Part shown: positions 1 through 11,643 of the stretch, piece after piece
Numbering within the stretch: position 1 is the stretch's first letter
Layout of the letters: each line of letters starts with the position of its first letter
Origin: Phlyctochytrium arcticum
Taxonomy: Eukaryota; Chytridiomycota; Chytridiomycetes; Chytridiales; Chytridiaceae
NCBI GenBank assembly: GCA_025602905.1
Contig: JAHLKI010000004.1
Coordinates: 744,001 to 808,000 of the forward strand
Reading direction: 5' to 3'
Length of the DNA: 64,000 nucleotides
The notes under the pieces: model-generated
Database searches by the model: none
Told to the model about the DNA's origin: nothing
Seen by the model: only the letters and a program-made list of their open reading frames with translations
Translations under genes and position numbers: made by a program

Positions 1-76
1 CCAAATTCCCCGGCCGACACAGTATTATACCGTCCTTAATCCTGTACCTTCATCACTGTCGGCGTAGCGTTTAAAA

Positions 77-3000
77 ATGAGTGCTGATCTGGGGTCGTCT
101 GGCGAGGCTACCCCACCCTCGAGGTCGAGCAGTGTCATGACGCCTGATTCAAGGGACGACGAAGATAAAATTCGACTTTACTGCTTTTGTCTGTCGGACG
201 GAAAGGATGGTCGCTTTATGATCCAGTGCGACGGCTGCAAAGAGTGGTACCATGGTAAAGTCAAATGCCTGCGCTGAGGATCTTGCCAAAAATTCATGTG
301 ATTGTATTAGGCGAATGTGTTGTGCCAATATTGACTGTCGATGATGTACAGTATCTTCAAAAGTACTTTTGCAAATTGGTATGCTTCTACTTAGTTTTAT
401 TATACGGTCGCCTGCTGAATGATGGGTTTAGTGTGAGCCGACAAGAGGGAAGAGTGTCTGTAAGTCGAACATTTGGATGGAATAAACAAATGCAAGGGAG
501 CTGATGCACCTGGCGCGTATAGATGTGGAGCCCACGAGAAAGTCTAAACGGGATCGGACCCAAGTCAATTATAATGAGCTGCACCAAGGATTGGCGGTAG
601 AGGAATTGCGGTTCACCAAAGTCCTTCGTGCCCGCACCTTTGCCAAAGATCGTTTTCAGCGAATGAAAGGCCATGAAGTTACTATAGATTGGGCCCGGAA
701 ATCAGGACTGAGGGAGCCAGTCGTTGTACCGACACCGGAAGGATTGGGTATGAAGATGCCGGCCAATACCCTCTCGGTATTTGAAATTCTTGGATCCACA
801 TGGAAACTTGAGAGTTAAAACTGTCATCAGGTCCGAGATGTAGCTAAAATATGTGGGCCCGAGCGTGAAGTCGACGTCATTGAAGTTTCGACCCAGTCAG
901 AGAGAAGCATGACCCTCAATCAATGGGCAGATTATTTCGAAAAATCCCCAGCAGCACGGGGACGCATTCTGAATGTGAGCCGCGACAGGACCCAATATGA
1001 CCATCCTATTTGTTGACTCGTCTCCATAGGTCATAAGTTTGGAGTTTAGTGAAACACAGCTTGCCTCACAAGTCGTGCGCCCGCGGCTCGTGCGTGAAAT
1101 AGATTGGACCGACAACTTTTGGCCGCATAGTTTGAAAGCGAGGAACGATTACCCACATGTCCAACTCTACTGCTTGATGAGCGTGAAGGATAGCTACACA
1201 GAGTACGCACACTCCACCCATTAGGCTCCTCTTTGAAACCAACTGACACGTTTTGCAGCTTTCATATCGATTTTGGAGGTTCATCCGTCTTTTACCATCT
1301 TCTTGCGGGCAAAAAAGTATTTTACTTCATTGAGCCAACCAAAAACAACTTGAAAAAGGTACACTATCATATGTGCGATCATCCACTATACCTAAGCTAA
1401 AACGACCCAAAAGTATGAAAAATGGTCATCGTCCCCGGAGCAATCAAATACTTTTTTGGGGGACGAGATCCGGGATGGGGCGATCGAAGTACATTTGGAG
1501 GCTGGAAATACGTAAGATCTACTTTGCCTTCTTAGTATCAACAGCGGCTAACTGGGCGTGGTAGTATGATTATACCAACTGGCTGGGTAATTCATCTCGT
1601 CGACAAAAACCTTGGGTTGAACTGACTGAAAATTGATCTGATAGATACATGCCGTATACACGCCAGCCGATTCTATGGTTATAGGTGGAAATTTTCTCCA
1701 GGGTAACTCATATTGAAGATAAATAGTCAAAGAATCTAATGTGTCGTCTAGGACTAAACATTCGCGGTCAACTGGCTATACAAGAAGTTGAAAAACGTAC
1801 CCTGGTTCCTGCTAAATTCCGGTATAGTCTTCAATTCCTCTAAGTCAGGCCGCGTCCGTCTAAAGCTTCCCTTTAGGTTCCCCTTTTTCGACAAGATGCA
1901 GTGGTATGCCGCTAAAAATTATTTGCGTCTTTTACGAGGTAAGTCGATCTCGGATAACTTACTGCGCATTCTTTAAAATAAACCTCAGCACGGCCAATGA
2001 CTTTGTCAAATTGGGAGCTGGACGGAGTGGATGAGCTCATCAACTACTTGCAAGACATTGCTAGCAAGGTCTCAGACGTCAACAATGTCAGTAAGGAAGA
2101 CAGAAAGGCCATAAAGCGCTCTATTCCACCCAAAGTCAAGAATGTGCAAAAACTACTGAGGCAATTGAGAAAACATTTGACGGCTGCCCAGCAACTGCTT
2201 TCGGAATCAAAGGAAAAGATTGTTTCAAATGGGAGCTCCGATTCAAAACCAGTGCCCTCCGTTACGGCAGACCCCTTGCCTATTAACACGGTTGAGTCCA
2301 ATCCCCCTACCGCACCTTTACCCGCAGCCACTGTTCAGATCCCCACCCTTCCACCCGCGAATCAGCCTGGGGCTGATGCGGAAGACTCGGATGACTGGCT
2401 TTCAGATCTGACTGAGATGGAGTTTCTCGACTCGGACGTGGGCAGTCAGCGAGATGATTGGACTACAGACGACAGTTCTGACGGGTCGGATGATAGCGAG
2501 ATGGATCATACCGACATGTATCTGCCAAATCCAAAACACGCTGTCAAGGTCAAAGGGAAACGTCGCCGGCACGAAAAGGATAAAGCCAATGGAGGTGTAG
2601 AACGAGTGAAACGCCCTCGCGTGAAGGATGACGAGGATGATGATGCTCCATCATCTGCAGCTTTGTCGCGTGAACGTACAAAATCTCTGTCGCATGAACG
2701 TACAAAATCTCTGTCGCATGAGCGTACAAAATCTCTGTCGCCGAACGATCAAATACCTCAAATACCGCGCCATACGAGTCTTAGGCCAACACTGTCACTG
2801 GAGCCAAAGTTGGAGAGACCGCTGGTTAATCCAGCACCGCCTAAACCAGTATTCAAGCCATCGGCGACCATATACCAACCATATCCACCACGTGTGAGTG
2901 CATCTCCTGGAATTGTTGTGCCGAGTGCTTCTTCTACAATTGTTGGACCCAGTGCTTCTCCTACAATCGTGGGACCGGAAGCAGGAACACCGATGAACCC

Positions 3001-3112
3001 TGTTTTCGCCAATCCTTCCGCGGTACCTGTGCCGCCCAAGGAGAAGGAAAAGAAACCAGCCGTTTATTCGCGCTTGATGAAGACCATGACAAAAATGTCG
3101 AAACGAAGATAG
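77..3112 (+). CDS. JHD1: JmjC histone demethylase of the JHD1/KDM2 family (PHD + JmjC)
   Basis: Probable nuclear Fe(II)/2-oxoglutarate-dependent histone lysine demethylase; the family acts mainly on H3K36me1/2. The first exons encode a PHD finger ([20 protein letters not shown], continuing to YFCKLC once two introns are removed). The JmjC domain carries the Fe ligands H and D in FHIDFGGSS, a 2-oxoglutarate lysine in [11 protein letters not shown] and the last ligand H in [16 protein letters not shown]-type helix follows the JmjC fold ([14 protein letters not shown]), then a long low-complexity basic and Ser/Pro-rich tail. At least eight short GT-AG introns are needed, for example 254-298, 380-432, 789-830 and 977-1030 (approximate). 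The only ATG in good frame is at 77, and the last exon (about 1991-3112) ends in a TAG stop. The PHD-then-JmjC order matches fungal Jhd1. Family call is firm; exact exon edges in the 1360-1990 part are less sure. Confidence 0.9.
2666..2737 (+). repeat. Three tandem copies of a 24-base coding repeat
   Basis: Three in-frame copies of a 24-base unit encode the octapeptide SLSHERTK (first copy with R for H) in the disordered tail of the JHD1 gene. Only single-base differences separate the copies, so the expansion looks recent. Confidence 0.9.
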
Positions 3113-3237
3113 TGAAAATCGCAGTCATATATCGGGCATGATGCAAAGTGGGAGCAACATCCCCACCTGTAATTAGAATAATTTAAATTTAGAACAAAAA
3201 ACCTATGTACAAATGATAGCGGGCGTCAAAATTCCAG

Positions 3238-4123
3238 TCAAGAGATTTTCATTCCGGCAAGGTCGGCCATGCATTCGCTTTCTATTCGACGCGTGATTTC
3301 TGGAGGAGGTACGAGCTGGCGCAATGAGCTTTCCACTTCAAATTGTGCGCCAAAGAGTTGCTGGCGTGCTTCGTCCAACTTTTGGGTGATATCTACTTGT
3401 TCGCTTTGCATCTATGAAGTGGTGTGAGTACGGTTTCTACATTGATCATGGTGGAGTCTGTACCCCTGAAAGTAGTGCTTTGAGCCTGAGGACTTCCTTT
3501 CTTTTGGCATCGACCCGATGGGCGCGAACCGCTTGTCCAGGTGTTGGCCTACGATACAGGAAATTAGGACATGCTTTTCCTCATCATGCGCTCCATCATC
3601 CTACCGAAAGTGCAAGCAACCTGCAGTAGCTTCATCGACTTTTAAGTTGGCCGCCCCTCGCTTCGCACCCTTTCTAATGGCAGAGTCTGGCTTTTCTATG
3701 ATTTTCTGCTGTGCAGCAGCAACAATCCGGTCTAGTTGATTCAGATTTGCCACCAAATCTCGGTCGGCACTGATGTCTTGAAACTCCTCCTGGTGAGACG
3801 AGATATCAGGACAAGATGAGATGATTCAACGTATCTTGAAAATACCTGTATTGATGTTCGAATGAAATTGATGAGCTGATCTCTTGCGCTGTGAAGGGCC
3901 TTCGGGTCGTCTCGTGCCAGTCTGGGAAAGGCTTGGGCCATTTTTTCGTAGCTGGTAATCTTGTTTGAACACTGCCAAAAGGCTGGAACCTGGAAAGAAT
4001 AGCTCCTTACCTGCAACCTTTTAAGCAGGCGCTTAATGCCGCTTCGAATACCTCCCGTAGTTTGCGCATTCGTGCGCCTTCGCCAGGAACAACGTCCGAG
4101 GGGCCGGCATGGTCCACCTCCAT
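3238..4123 (-). CDS. NNF1: Kinetochore Mis12-complex subunit Nnf1 (PMF1 family)
   Basis: Small spliced gene for the Nnf1/PMF1 subunit of the Mis12/MIND kinetochore complex, which links centromeric chromatin to the Ndc80 complex. The conserved core is visible across exons: MRKLREVFEAALSACLK, then YEKMAQAFPRLARDDP and ARDQLINFIRTSIQ, then after an intron EEFQDISADRDLVANLNQLD, the usual Nnf1 coiled-coil region. The last exon encodes KLDEARQQLFGAQFEV and ends at a TGA at 3238-3240. The start chosen is the ATG at 4123, giving MEVDHAGPSDVV; an in-frame upstream ATG could extend it. About four exons and roughly 200 residues, normal for the family. Transcribed in the same direction as the calcineurin B gene upstream of it. 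Confidence 0.8.
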
Positions 4124-4598
4124 TTGGGTTGACGGCTTGAATCCAGATAAAGGCTCGGTGAAAGTTTTCTATTTGGTCAAACCTTTACCAGGAGTAAGCG
4201 CAGGCACCGTCGAGTGGGTTGTGTTGTGTGAGGAGCAGATCGTCGCCTCGATCGTCGCGTTCCGTCAAATTTCATACCGTATTCTGCTGAACTGTTTTCG
4301 TGCAACACGAACCCTGCTGAATATAAGCTGAACCAAAAATGGGTAATGTATATTGTATATATACGTCAATCAGCAGCCCTTGCTGTGAATGCTGTCAAGC
4401 GATGCGAAGAGAAGGGTATAAAATACAGAGACTTGCAGAAGCAACCACGATGAAAGACTTGGCTAGGTAAACGGATATGCCCGAAATTGTCCCTATCCTC
4501 TTTACAGTCCAAAGGTAGAGTAGAGCATCCCGTGGGGCAAGTCGGAAAGATTTTGGGGGCCTTTGGCATTCAAATTAGGGGAAGTGTCTGGCACTCGT
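4124..4598. other. Intergenic region between NNF1 and calcineurin B
   Basis: 475 bases holding the NNF1 promoter and the calcineurin B 3' end. Short frames are present but none has an ATG plus recognisable sequence. No RNA gene or repeat is seen. Confidence 0.6.
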
Positions 4599-5259
4599 CT
4601 AAATTCGGTCATCTTCCAAGGTCATTTGTCGTGCAACATCCGTTCCTTCCACCATTTTCTGAAACTCTTCAAAAGAAATTTTGCCATCCATATTCAAGTC
4701 TGCCTCCATGATTGTCTTGTCCACAATTTGCTGCAATTGTCCATCACGCAGGTTGTTGCCAACCATCATTTTGAGCACAAGGAAGAGCTCTCCATTTGAT
4801 ATGTATCCGTCTCGATCCATATCGTACACCTTGAAAGCAACTGAAAAAGACTCTGTCAGTCAAATATTGTGATTCAATGGAGGCATGGTCATACATTTCA
4901 GCTTTTCTGTTCGGTTGCCTTTGGCGGAAAACGCGCTCAACCCTGAAATGAATTCCTTGAAATCAACGTCGCCAGATCCATCATTATCAAAAACGGCGAG
5001 TAGTCGATGTGCTAGAGGATTGTTGGCCACTTGTGGCAAGGCCAGAAACTCTTCTTTCGTCAACGACCCAGAACCGTCCTTGTCCAACTTTACGAAACGC
5101 TTGTACAATCGCTGAATTTCCTCCGCCGAAACTAATAATAAAGAAGCAACCCCGACAAGGTCAGTCTTCATTTGTACAGAGGGCAAGATACCCGCGTATG
5201 TCTGGCTTACAATTTGTGGTCGCGACCATATCCTCCAAATTAGAGCCAGTGTTTCCCAT
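4599..5259 (-). CDS. CNB1: Calcineurin regulatory subunit B
   Basis: Regulatory subunit of the Ca2+/calmodulin-dependent phosphatase calcineurin. Three exons join to about 175 residues, the normal size. The N terminus [11 protein letters not shown] has the Gly-2 needed for N-myristoylation. All four EF-hand loops are intact: [36 protein letters not shown] and [12 protein letters not shown]. The first intron lies between 5209 and about 5134 and a second separates EF-hands 2 and 3 (around 4830-4900). The stop is at 4599-4601. It diverges from the TALPID3-like gene across a 277-base promoter region. Confidence 0.95.
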
Positions 5260-5394
5260 CGTGAATTCTTCAGCGAGATGCTCGTTTTAGGGTCTATGAG
5301 GAAGGTGTAGGTAGTAGCGGGATCGGTGTCTGTGCTGTTAATCTCCAAAAGTCATCCACACTGTGAAAATGATTGTTCTGCTCCAGATTCTGGC

Positions 5395-5418
5395 GAGTTT
5401 CCTCCGGAGTTTCCTCCG
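5395..5418 (+). repeat. 12-base direct repeat in a divergent promoter
   Basis: Two perfect adjacent copies of GAGTTTCCTCCG lie midway between the calcineurin B start (5259) and the TALPID3-like start (5537). The position in a shared promoter suggests a possible factor-binding site; that role is inference. Confidence 0.6.
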
Positions 5419-5536
5419 ACGGGACCGACACTGTGGCGTCATGAGGTCAAATTCAGTTTCGCGTATTCTCCTATGATCTTCAAACCGACTTAAATTTAAA
5501 CTGATCTAACATATAGTATCAAGAAAATCAACATTG

Positions 5537-8500
5537 ATGAACAGCGAGAAAGTCGCCGCCAGCAGCAGTAGTCGAAAAGAAAGAATTGCGTTTGTTCCCG
5601 AGCATGCGCTAGAACAGAGCTTGCGAAGCGCTACGGAATTGTTGGAGCGAGCCAAATCACATCAAACCCGTCAAAATTCAATTGCACCACGAACGAACTA
5701 TGTGGGTGATCGGCCGCCCAGTCCTTTCAAATTTCAGCCTATTATCGCCGGATACACAAATAAACATAACGAATCAAATGCTCCCCAGGCTTCCATCGCG
5801 GATCAGGCACCCAGCGACGCAAAGAATTTGAGCAGAAAGCTTGCTCAAGGTGACTCTATACTCGTGGCATCATTGGAGAACCTTCGGAACAGACTGCATA
5901 TTGCATCGTCAGATCATCTCATACAGTCTGGATCTGAGTCCAGTGTTGACCAGCGAACTTCATTGCCTGAGACGGTGTTGGTGCCGACTCTCGCTAATGC
6001 GGATAGCTCGTTGACACAAGGGTCGCATGAAGTTGGTGGACCAAATCAAAACTACCAGCAGCCCGTAACCTTGGAAAAGAGCGTGCTGTTAGACAATGTT
6101 GATGACACGTCTCGCACCAGGGAGCAGGAGGGGTCCAACAAGAACACACACAATCCAGATGAACGTGTTCAGCTGGAGACAGTGGAAAGATTGCAGCGTC
6201 AGATGCAGGATATTTACAATCAGTTCTTGAGCATTCAAGACAACATATCTCGGGAAAAAGACGAGATTGCGTCGCGTCAAACTACTGACCAGGCGCAACA
6301 GCTAAAAGCACTTCAAGATCGGCAACGTGACTGGGAGTTTTCAACTGTTACCAGACTCGAAGAATTGCAACACGCTCTGCAATCCTTACGGAGCCGCCAA
6401 GCAGAAGCTGTAAGCGGTACGCATGAATCACAATCTGTACCTGAAGGTTCGGCACAGGAATTGATGACAAGGCCATCCGTAGAGGTCGTTGACACTGGAA
6501 CTGAAACGGTCGCGATGACAAATGAGCAAGAACAAGTTGCAGCCTCAGAGAGTGATGCGAAACTCGCCGGAAAGTCATATTCAGAGCAGGCATCTGAGGA
6601 CATGAATGTCTTGGATGGAGAATTTGAAACGCTATTAGAAGTTTTAAAATGGTCACCGCTTGATCAGCTTCTGTTACCAAAACCGCGGTTCATAGAGACG
6701 ACGTCAATAGCGCATAATACAAAGTTACAATCTCCGTCTTTATCCGTCATCTCTCCACCCTTAAGTCCGGACTTGAAGCCGCTGGACCTGTACAACGAAC
6801 AACTTCGAAATATACACATATTGTCAGTCGAGATAGCAAGTAGACTATATGTCAGCCCCCCTTTGAATGTCGACGAAATCTCTTCCACTCGGACGGATAG
6901 GAGCGCCGTGAAAAATGGAAAAAGGCCCGCCCAAAAACCTGGGTCTGAGAACAGAGCGGCTGCTGCAAAGGTGCAAAAACTTGAGTACAACCCTCCATCT
7001 TTGATTAACTTACCCTGCAGAGTAGACAGGGGGGCCGCAGTACGCTGGACGGTGCACATTCCCAATCATTAGCCTATTCAAAACCCTTGAGCAATCAGAT
7101 TTCCAACCTTCCTAATAATACAGCTCAGGCATCAGGGACAAATGTTTCAAGACATACTTCGAGAGGACGGGTGACAAGCGGACCACCGCTTCGACAAGTT
7201 GCAGTTTCTCAAAGTCATAATCGGGAATCTCACAGGTGAATAATCGCGTCCTTTACTGCTGGGATACATGATACCAATGCCTATTCCAGTATCGCTCATG
7301 ATACCTCACTGCAAAGGATTAGTAATGAAAATGTTCCGAGCCGTACACATGCCTCCACACAAGCTCCACCATTTTATAACGTCCGGATCTCGACCGCGCC
7401 AGTGTTCCTTCGAAGGACTACCATCCGGCCTCCGAGTTTGCAATTTCTGGCAAATGCAAAGCGTCAATCACATCATGACAAGGAAATTAAATTTGACCGG
7501 TAACTATTGTTTTCCGGCTGATCATGATGTGGTAACTTACGATTCCGTCTTAGGGCCAGTGGGCGCTCAACTTTGAAAAAATCTACTGTCGATGTCCACA
7601 ATGACCAAGTCTCTGTAAGGCCTCTTAATGGCGGAGCAATGTTACCCGCACAAAACGCAGGCCCCGTGCCAAAATGGGAGATACCTGGTAATTTATCCGT
7701 ACCACGACGATGTTATCTTTTGCTAATGCTTGCTGACAGCAGCACCCAAATTGGAATTCGATGAGGCGGTACAAACCTCACCAGGAGTTACTCGGGACCA
7801 AGCTACTCAGATTGGTCTTCAGGACAGTGCACCACAATCATCGAAAGGTAGCAAGCTGGCGGTAGCGTCAGCAGGAGTAAATACCGTTGGGGAAGAACGG
7901 GCAATTCAGACGGTATCGAAAGAAAGTCGGGAACAGGCTACACAAGCTGAGCAAGAGCGTACAGTTTCAATTGGTGGTATGTTTGAGATCATTTGCACCA
8001 AATGTAATCCTATTATTCATTGTCTTTGATCTTTCACTTCTCAAAGAACAAACAGCATCTCCCCAATGCGTAAGCGAATCAGCCACACACCTTCCTGACA
8101 ATCTCTAATAATATGACTACCTGTTATATAGAAAGCTTCAATTCAGGTTCTCGTTGATTACGAAGATGATGAATTCGAGGAGGCCCCAATCACCGGAACT
8201 AGCCAGTCGGAAGAACCGTTTTCAATATCGTCAATATGGAAGCATGATGGGCCATCACTCTCAACAAATCCAATTGTAACGTCAACAGCCAAAACGTCTC
8301 CGGTCTCCACTCCGACAAAAGTAGGTACGCAACCAGTAACAAATCCATGGGCGGATGCCGCGGATCAAATTCAAGAAAGGATATCACGCGGTGCGCGTAA
8401 AATTGCGGTTGGTCATATGCTTCCTCGCCATGCGTTCATCATGGATGGTGTCTCTAATTATCTCCTAGAATTTGCCGACACAGGAGCCTGTCGGCTCGAC

Positions 8501-11500
8501 CCCAACTGTTGTACCGCCAACCATTGCCCAACCATCTGCAGCGATGACAGGAAATGAGATGTCGAATTTTCAAAGAGACTATCCGCCAGCAGAAGCAAAT
8601 GTTGCAGTTCGCGCAAGTCCGAACAGCGAAGTCGGCGAAATTACAACTTGGCCGTCTTCGATCATGGACGATCCACAAAATGCAGTCTCTATGTCCGTGG
8701 TTGAAGATAGGCAAGTCAAGCAAGCACCCCCTGTAAGAAAGACAGAAACGATGCGAACAGTATCAGTTCAAACACGGTTGAGAGACAGTAGTGAGAAGCC
8801 GCCAGGACAAGTGCACCGGTAGGCAATCTATGAGCGTACGATGATGCCGGAGTGCTTCAAGCTAAAATAGCCCTAACAGTAAATCATCACATGCACGAAA
8901 GCGCCTACCTATAGGTTCATTTGAACAACTTTTGGCCGAATGGGTGCAAAAAGATGTTCTAGCGGGACTCTCGAATGACGTTCTGTTAGAAAAATGTTCT
9001 AAGCTCTCTGAAGGTTCGTATACCAATGCCACCTTCGCGTGATTTCTCCCTTTGGTTTTCTTACTCTCCTATTTCTGGCAGAGCTGCGCAGAGATATCTC
9101 AAAATGTTTGTCGACGAGGCATGCATCCTCGCAAGTTGGCAGTACGAATGCTGATGTCGAGCAGAAGAGGTTGGCTGAAGATCTGATAGCAGAAGTGGTG
9201 GAGAGCTCATGCAGGGAAATAGTCTCTGACCAAATACTGCGAGGTTGGTAACTTTGACATTCTTGTGGTGTCGGTGAAGCTCATCTCTGGGTAGGGCTAC
9301 AAACCAAGGTCATGATAGTTGATGCGGAGACCCAGGCCAACATTTCTCAAGAGCAACTCGAAAATGACACGTCAATGGGTGTTCATCACTGCGTCGACGA
9401 TGACATTATGACCAGAATTGAGGAACCGAAGTCCCTGAAAATTGACCCTCATTTGCCGGTAAAAGCAAACCAGGTTGATTTGGATCCAAGCAAAGATGAA
9501 AACGCGGAAATTGACGACGAAATCGGACAACGCGCGGCGGATATGCCTATTTCAAACAAAATCGGACGACAAGCGGATATCCTTATTCCTCAATTCGAGT
9601 TCGAGACCCGTTTAGCAACTCTGGAGAGAACCGTATTGAAGGCCGAGCAAGCTACAGATGCTGTCGTAACCCCCAAAAAAGCAACTGATAGTTCATGGAA
9701 GACAGAAGTAAAGGACGCTCTTGCAGATGCATTCCTGGAGCTGAAGAGCTCGCTTCCGGGCAAGGACGCACATTCGGCGCACGTGCGTTCCTCGGCCCCA
9801 TTGCCTGGATCATCGCATCAGTCACGATCTGACAATACCCATCTCGACATTAGTCGCGGACGATTACGCGTCCAACGTGAGGTTGACCGGAAACGTAAAC
9901 TTTTGGAAAAGATTTACTTGCAAAGTCAGGAGACACAAACCAATCAGGATCAATCATTGACTCAGTTCTTGCATGGGCAAGCGTCAGATGGTGGGGGCCA
10001 TCATTCACCAGAAAAGACATTGATCCGAAACGCCCCAGAGGAAGAGACACTGGGCGCTTCATTAGCAGGAGACCATTTGAGCGCAGACCCTATTAACATC
10101 AGCGCCTCAGCAGAAGACCCCCCTGTTGATGCTAAGAGACAAATTCAACGATATCTTGAATTGGAGCGGAAGAAGTTTGAGGAAGAAGCACAGCCTAAAA
10201 TTAGGGCAATTCAGGATAGCGAACAGAGAGAGCTCAGAATACAGGAGGAAGCCAAAAGGCTTTATGAACAGGCCGAACAAATTGCAAAAAAGCAACTTGA
10301 AGAAGAGGCAGCAAGGGCGCAACGATGGAACATGGCAGAGGAAGACCGAAAACTCATGGTAGAACAGGAAAATGAAGCACAAAAGAAGTGGATTGCGAAT
10401 GAGCAAGACATGTTTAAAGCACAAAGAAGGGAGTTCGAGGAGAAATTAAAGGAGATAACACAGCGCGCTCTACGGGCCCTAGGCCCAGCGCATCCGTTGC
10501 CCAACGTTCCCATCCCGACAATGCCAAATGCTGACGAGACTGTCCAGCCAATGCTACCGCCTCATCCAACTACTCGACCGACTTTCTTGCGGAAGGGCCT
10601 CTCAAAAACCGGTCAGGCTTTACTTGACAAGAACATGAAAGACGCCGGACTAGATAGTCTCAACTACGATTCTCCACTTTTTAGCGAAGGAGAGGTTCAA
10701 ATGCGAAGGTATGCTGATGACCTTGTTTCTGTACCCAGTTTATTGATATCCTGGTTCAGTGAAGGGGAGGTTTTATTGGAAGTAACGAGCGGCCATGCTG
10801 ACCGGTCGATGCTGCGAGGTCTGACCGCGGAGTCCGCAAGTGTTCTTTCCGAATTCAGTAACTCCCAACGTATACCCCCCGTGCCTGAATCACTACGTAT
10901 ATCTCGACCATCACCAAAAAAAAGGACGGATCAAGGCTTGCCCTTGTTTTTAAATGATGCCTCTAGGATAGAGATGGATAGTTTCACTGCTACTCATCCA
11001 ACATTCTCGTTCCGCCGCGATGTTGTTGCAGAAAAAAGCAGCTTAAACATGAGTTCCATGCAATTTGGAGCGAGCGAATCCGAGCTCATGCCATCTGAAG
11101 GGGAGGTGCGCATCGGAACGCCGGAACTCGAAATCATAATAGATCAGAGAAATCGCAGGCAAGCCAACATCGACCACAACGCTCTATCCAGGGCACAGGA
11201 TCAGAATAGTGATGATGATCTCGAGTCATTCTCAGCCGCGTTGAAGGCACGTCGGAGAGCCGCGCATTCCCAGCATAGACCGAGTCCATCAATTTCAGGA
11301 ATGTCAGGAACATCCTTTCTGAGTTCATCTGATGGCCTTCAAACGGACCAATTTGCTGTTTCGATGCGCGACAATAAGATTTCGGAGAATCTTGTACTAA
11401 ACCGCGATGGGTTGGACGCAACTCCCACAGCTTTAAGCGGTCCATCGGACAGTGTGATGTCAACTGACCTATCGAGCATTGTAAGAGCGCGAGTACCCCG

Positions 11501-11567
11501 GAAAGGCGCGGTGCCAGATCCATGGGATGCACTCGGGATGAAGAATGCCTCATCCCACAACTCCTAA
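5537..11567 (+). CDS. Large coiled-coil protein, probably TALPID3-like centriolar/ciliary protein
   Basis: Long multi-exon gene. The first exon (5537 to about 6969) encodes a disordered N terminus, a coiled coil around residues 215-290 and a Pro/Ser-rich stretch. Exons follow at roughly 7020-7232, 7262-7504, 7550-7690, 7740-7974, 8140-8400, 8470-8820, 8910-9014, 9080-9244 and 9300-11567. Repeated AVQTS/ATQIG/AIQTV/VSVQT segments occur in the middle, then the helical block FEQLLAEWVQKDVLAGLSND. The last exon has a basic helix (REVDRKRKLLEKIYLQSQ), a charged coiled coil (about 10120-10460) and three SEGEV motifs. This layout resembles TALPID3 (KIAA0586), a distal centriole protein needed for ciliogenesis, and fits a flagellated fungus. 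The match is by remembered pattern, so another centrosomal coiled-coil protein is possible. The start is the ATG at 5537; stop TAA at 11565. Confidence 0.5.
10709..10759 (+). other. 51-base intron, in frame and without stop, in the TALPID3-like gene
   Basis: GT at 10709 and AG at 10758-10759 flank 51 bases that stay open in the coding frame. Splicing joins QMRS to EGEVLLE, restoring a second clean SEGEV motif. Retention would add 17 residues (YADDLVSVPSLLISW-type, hydrophobic). Removal seems likelier because the flanks then match the repeated motif. Confidence 0.6.
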
Positions 11568-11643
11568 CGCGTTTTACGGGAACAAGTCCTGACAGCGTTT
11601 CCCATCGATGGGATCGGATGGTACGCTTGAACTCCGCATATTT

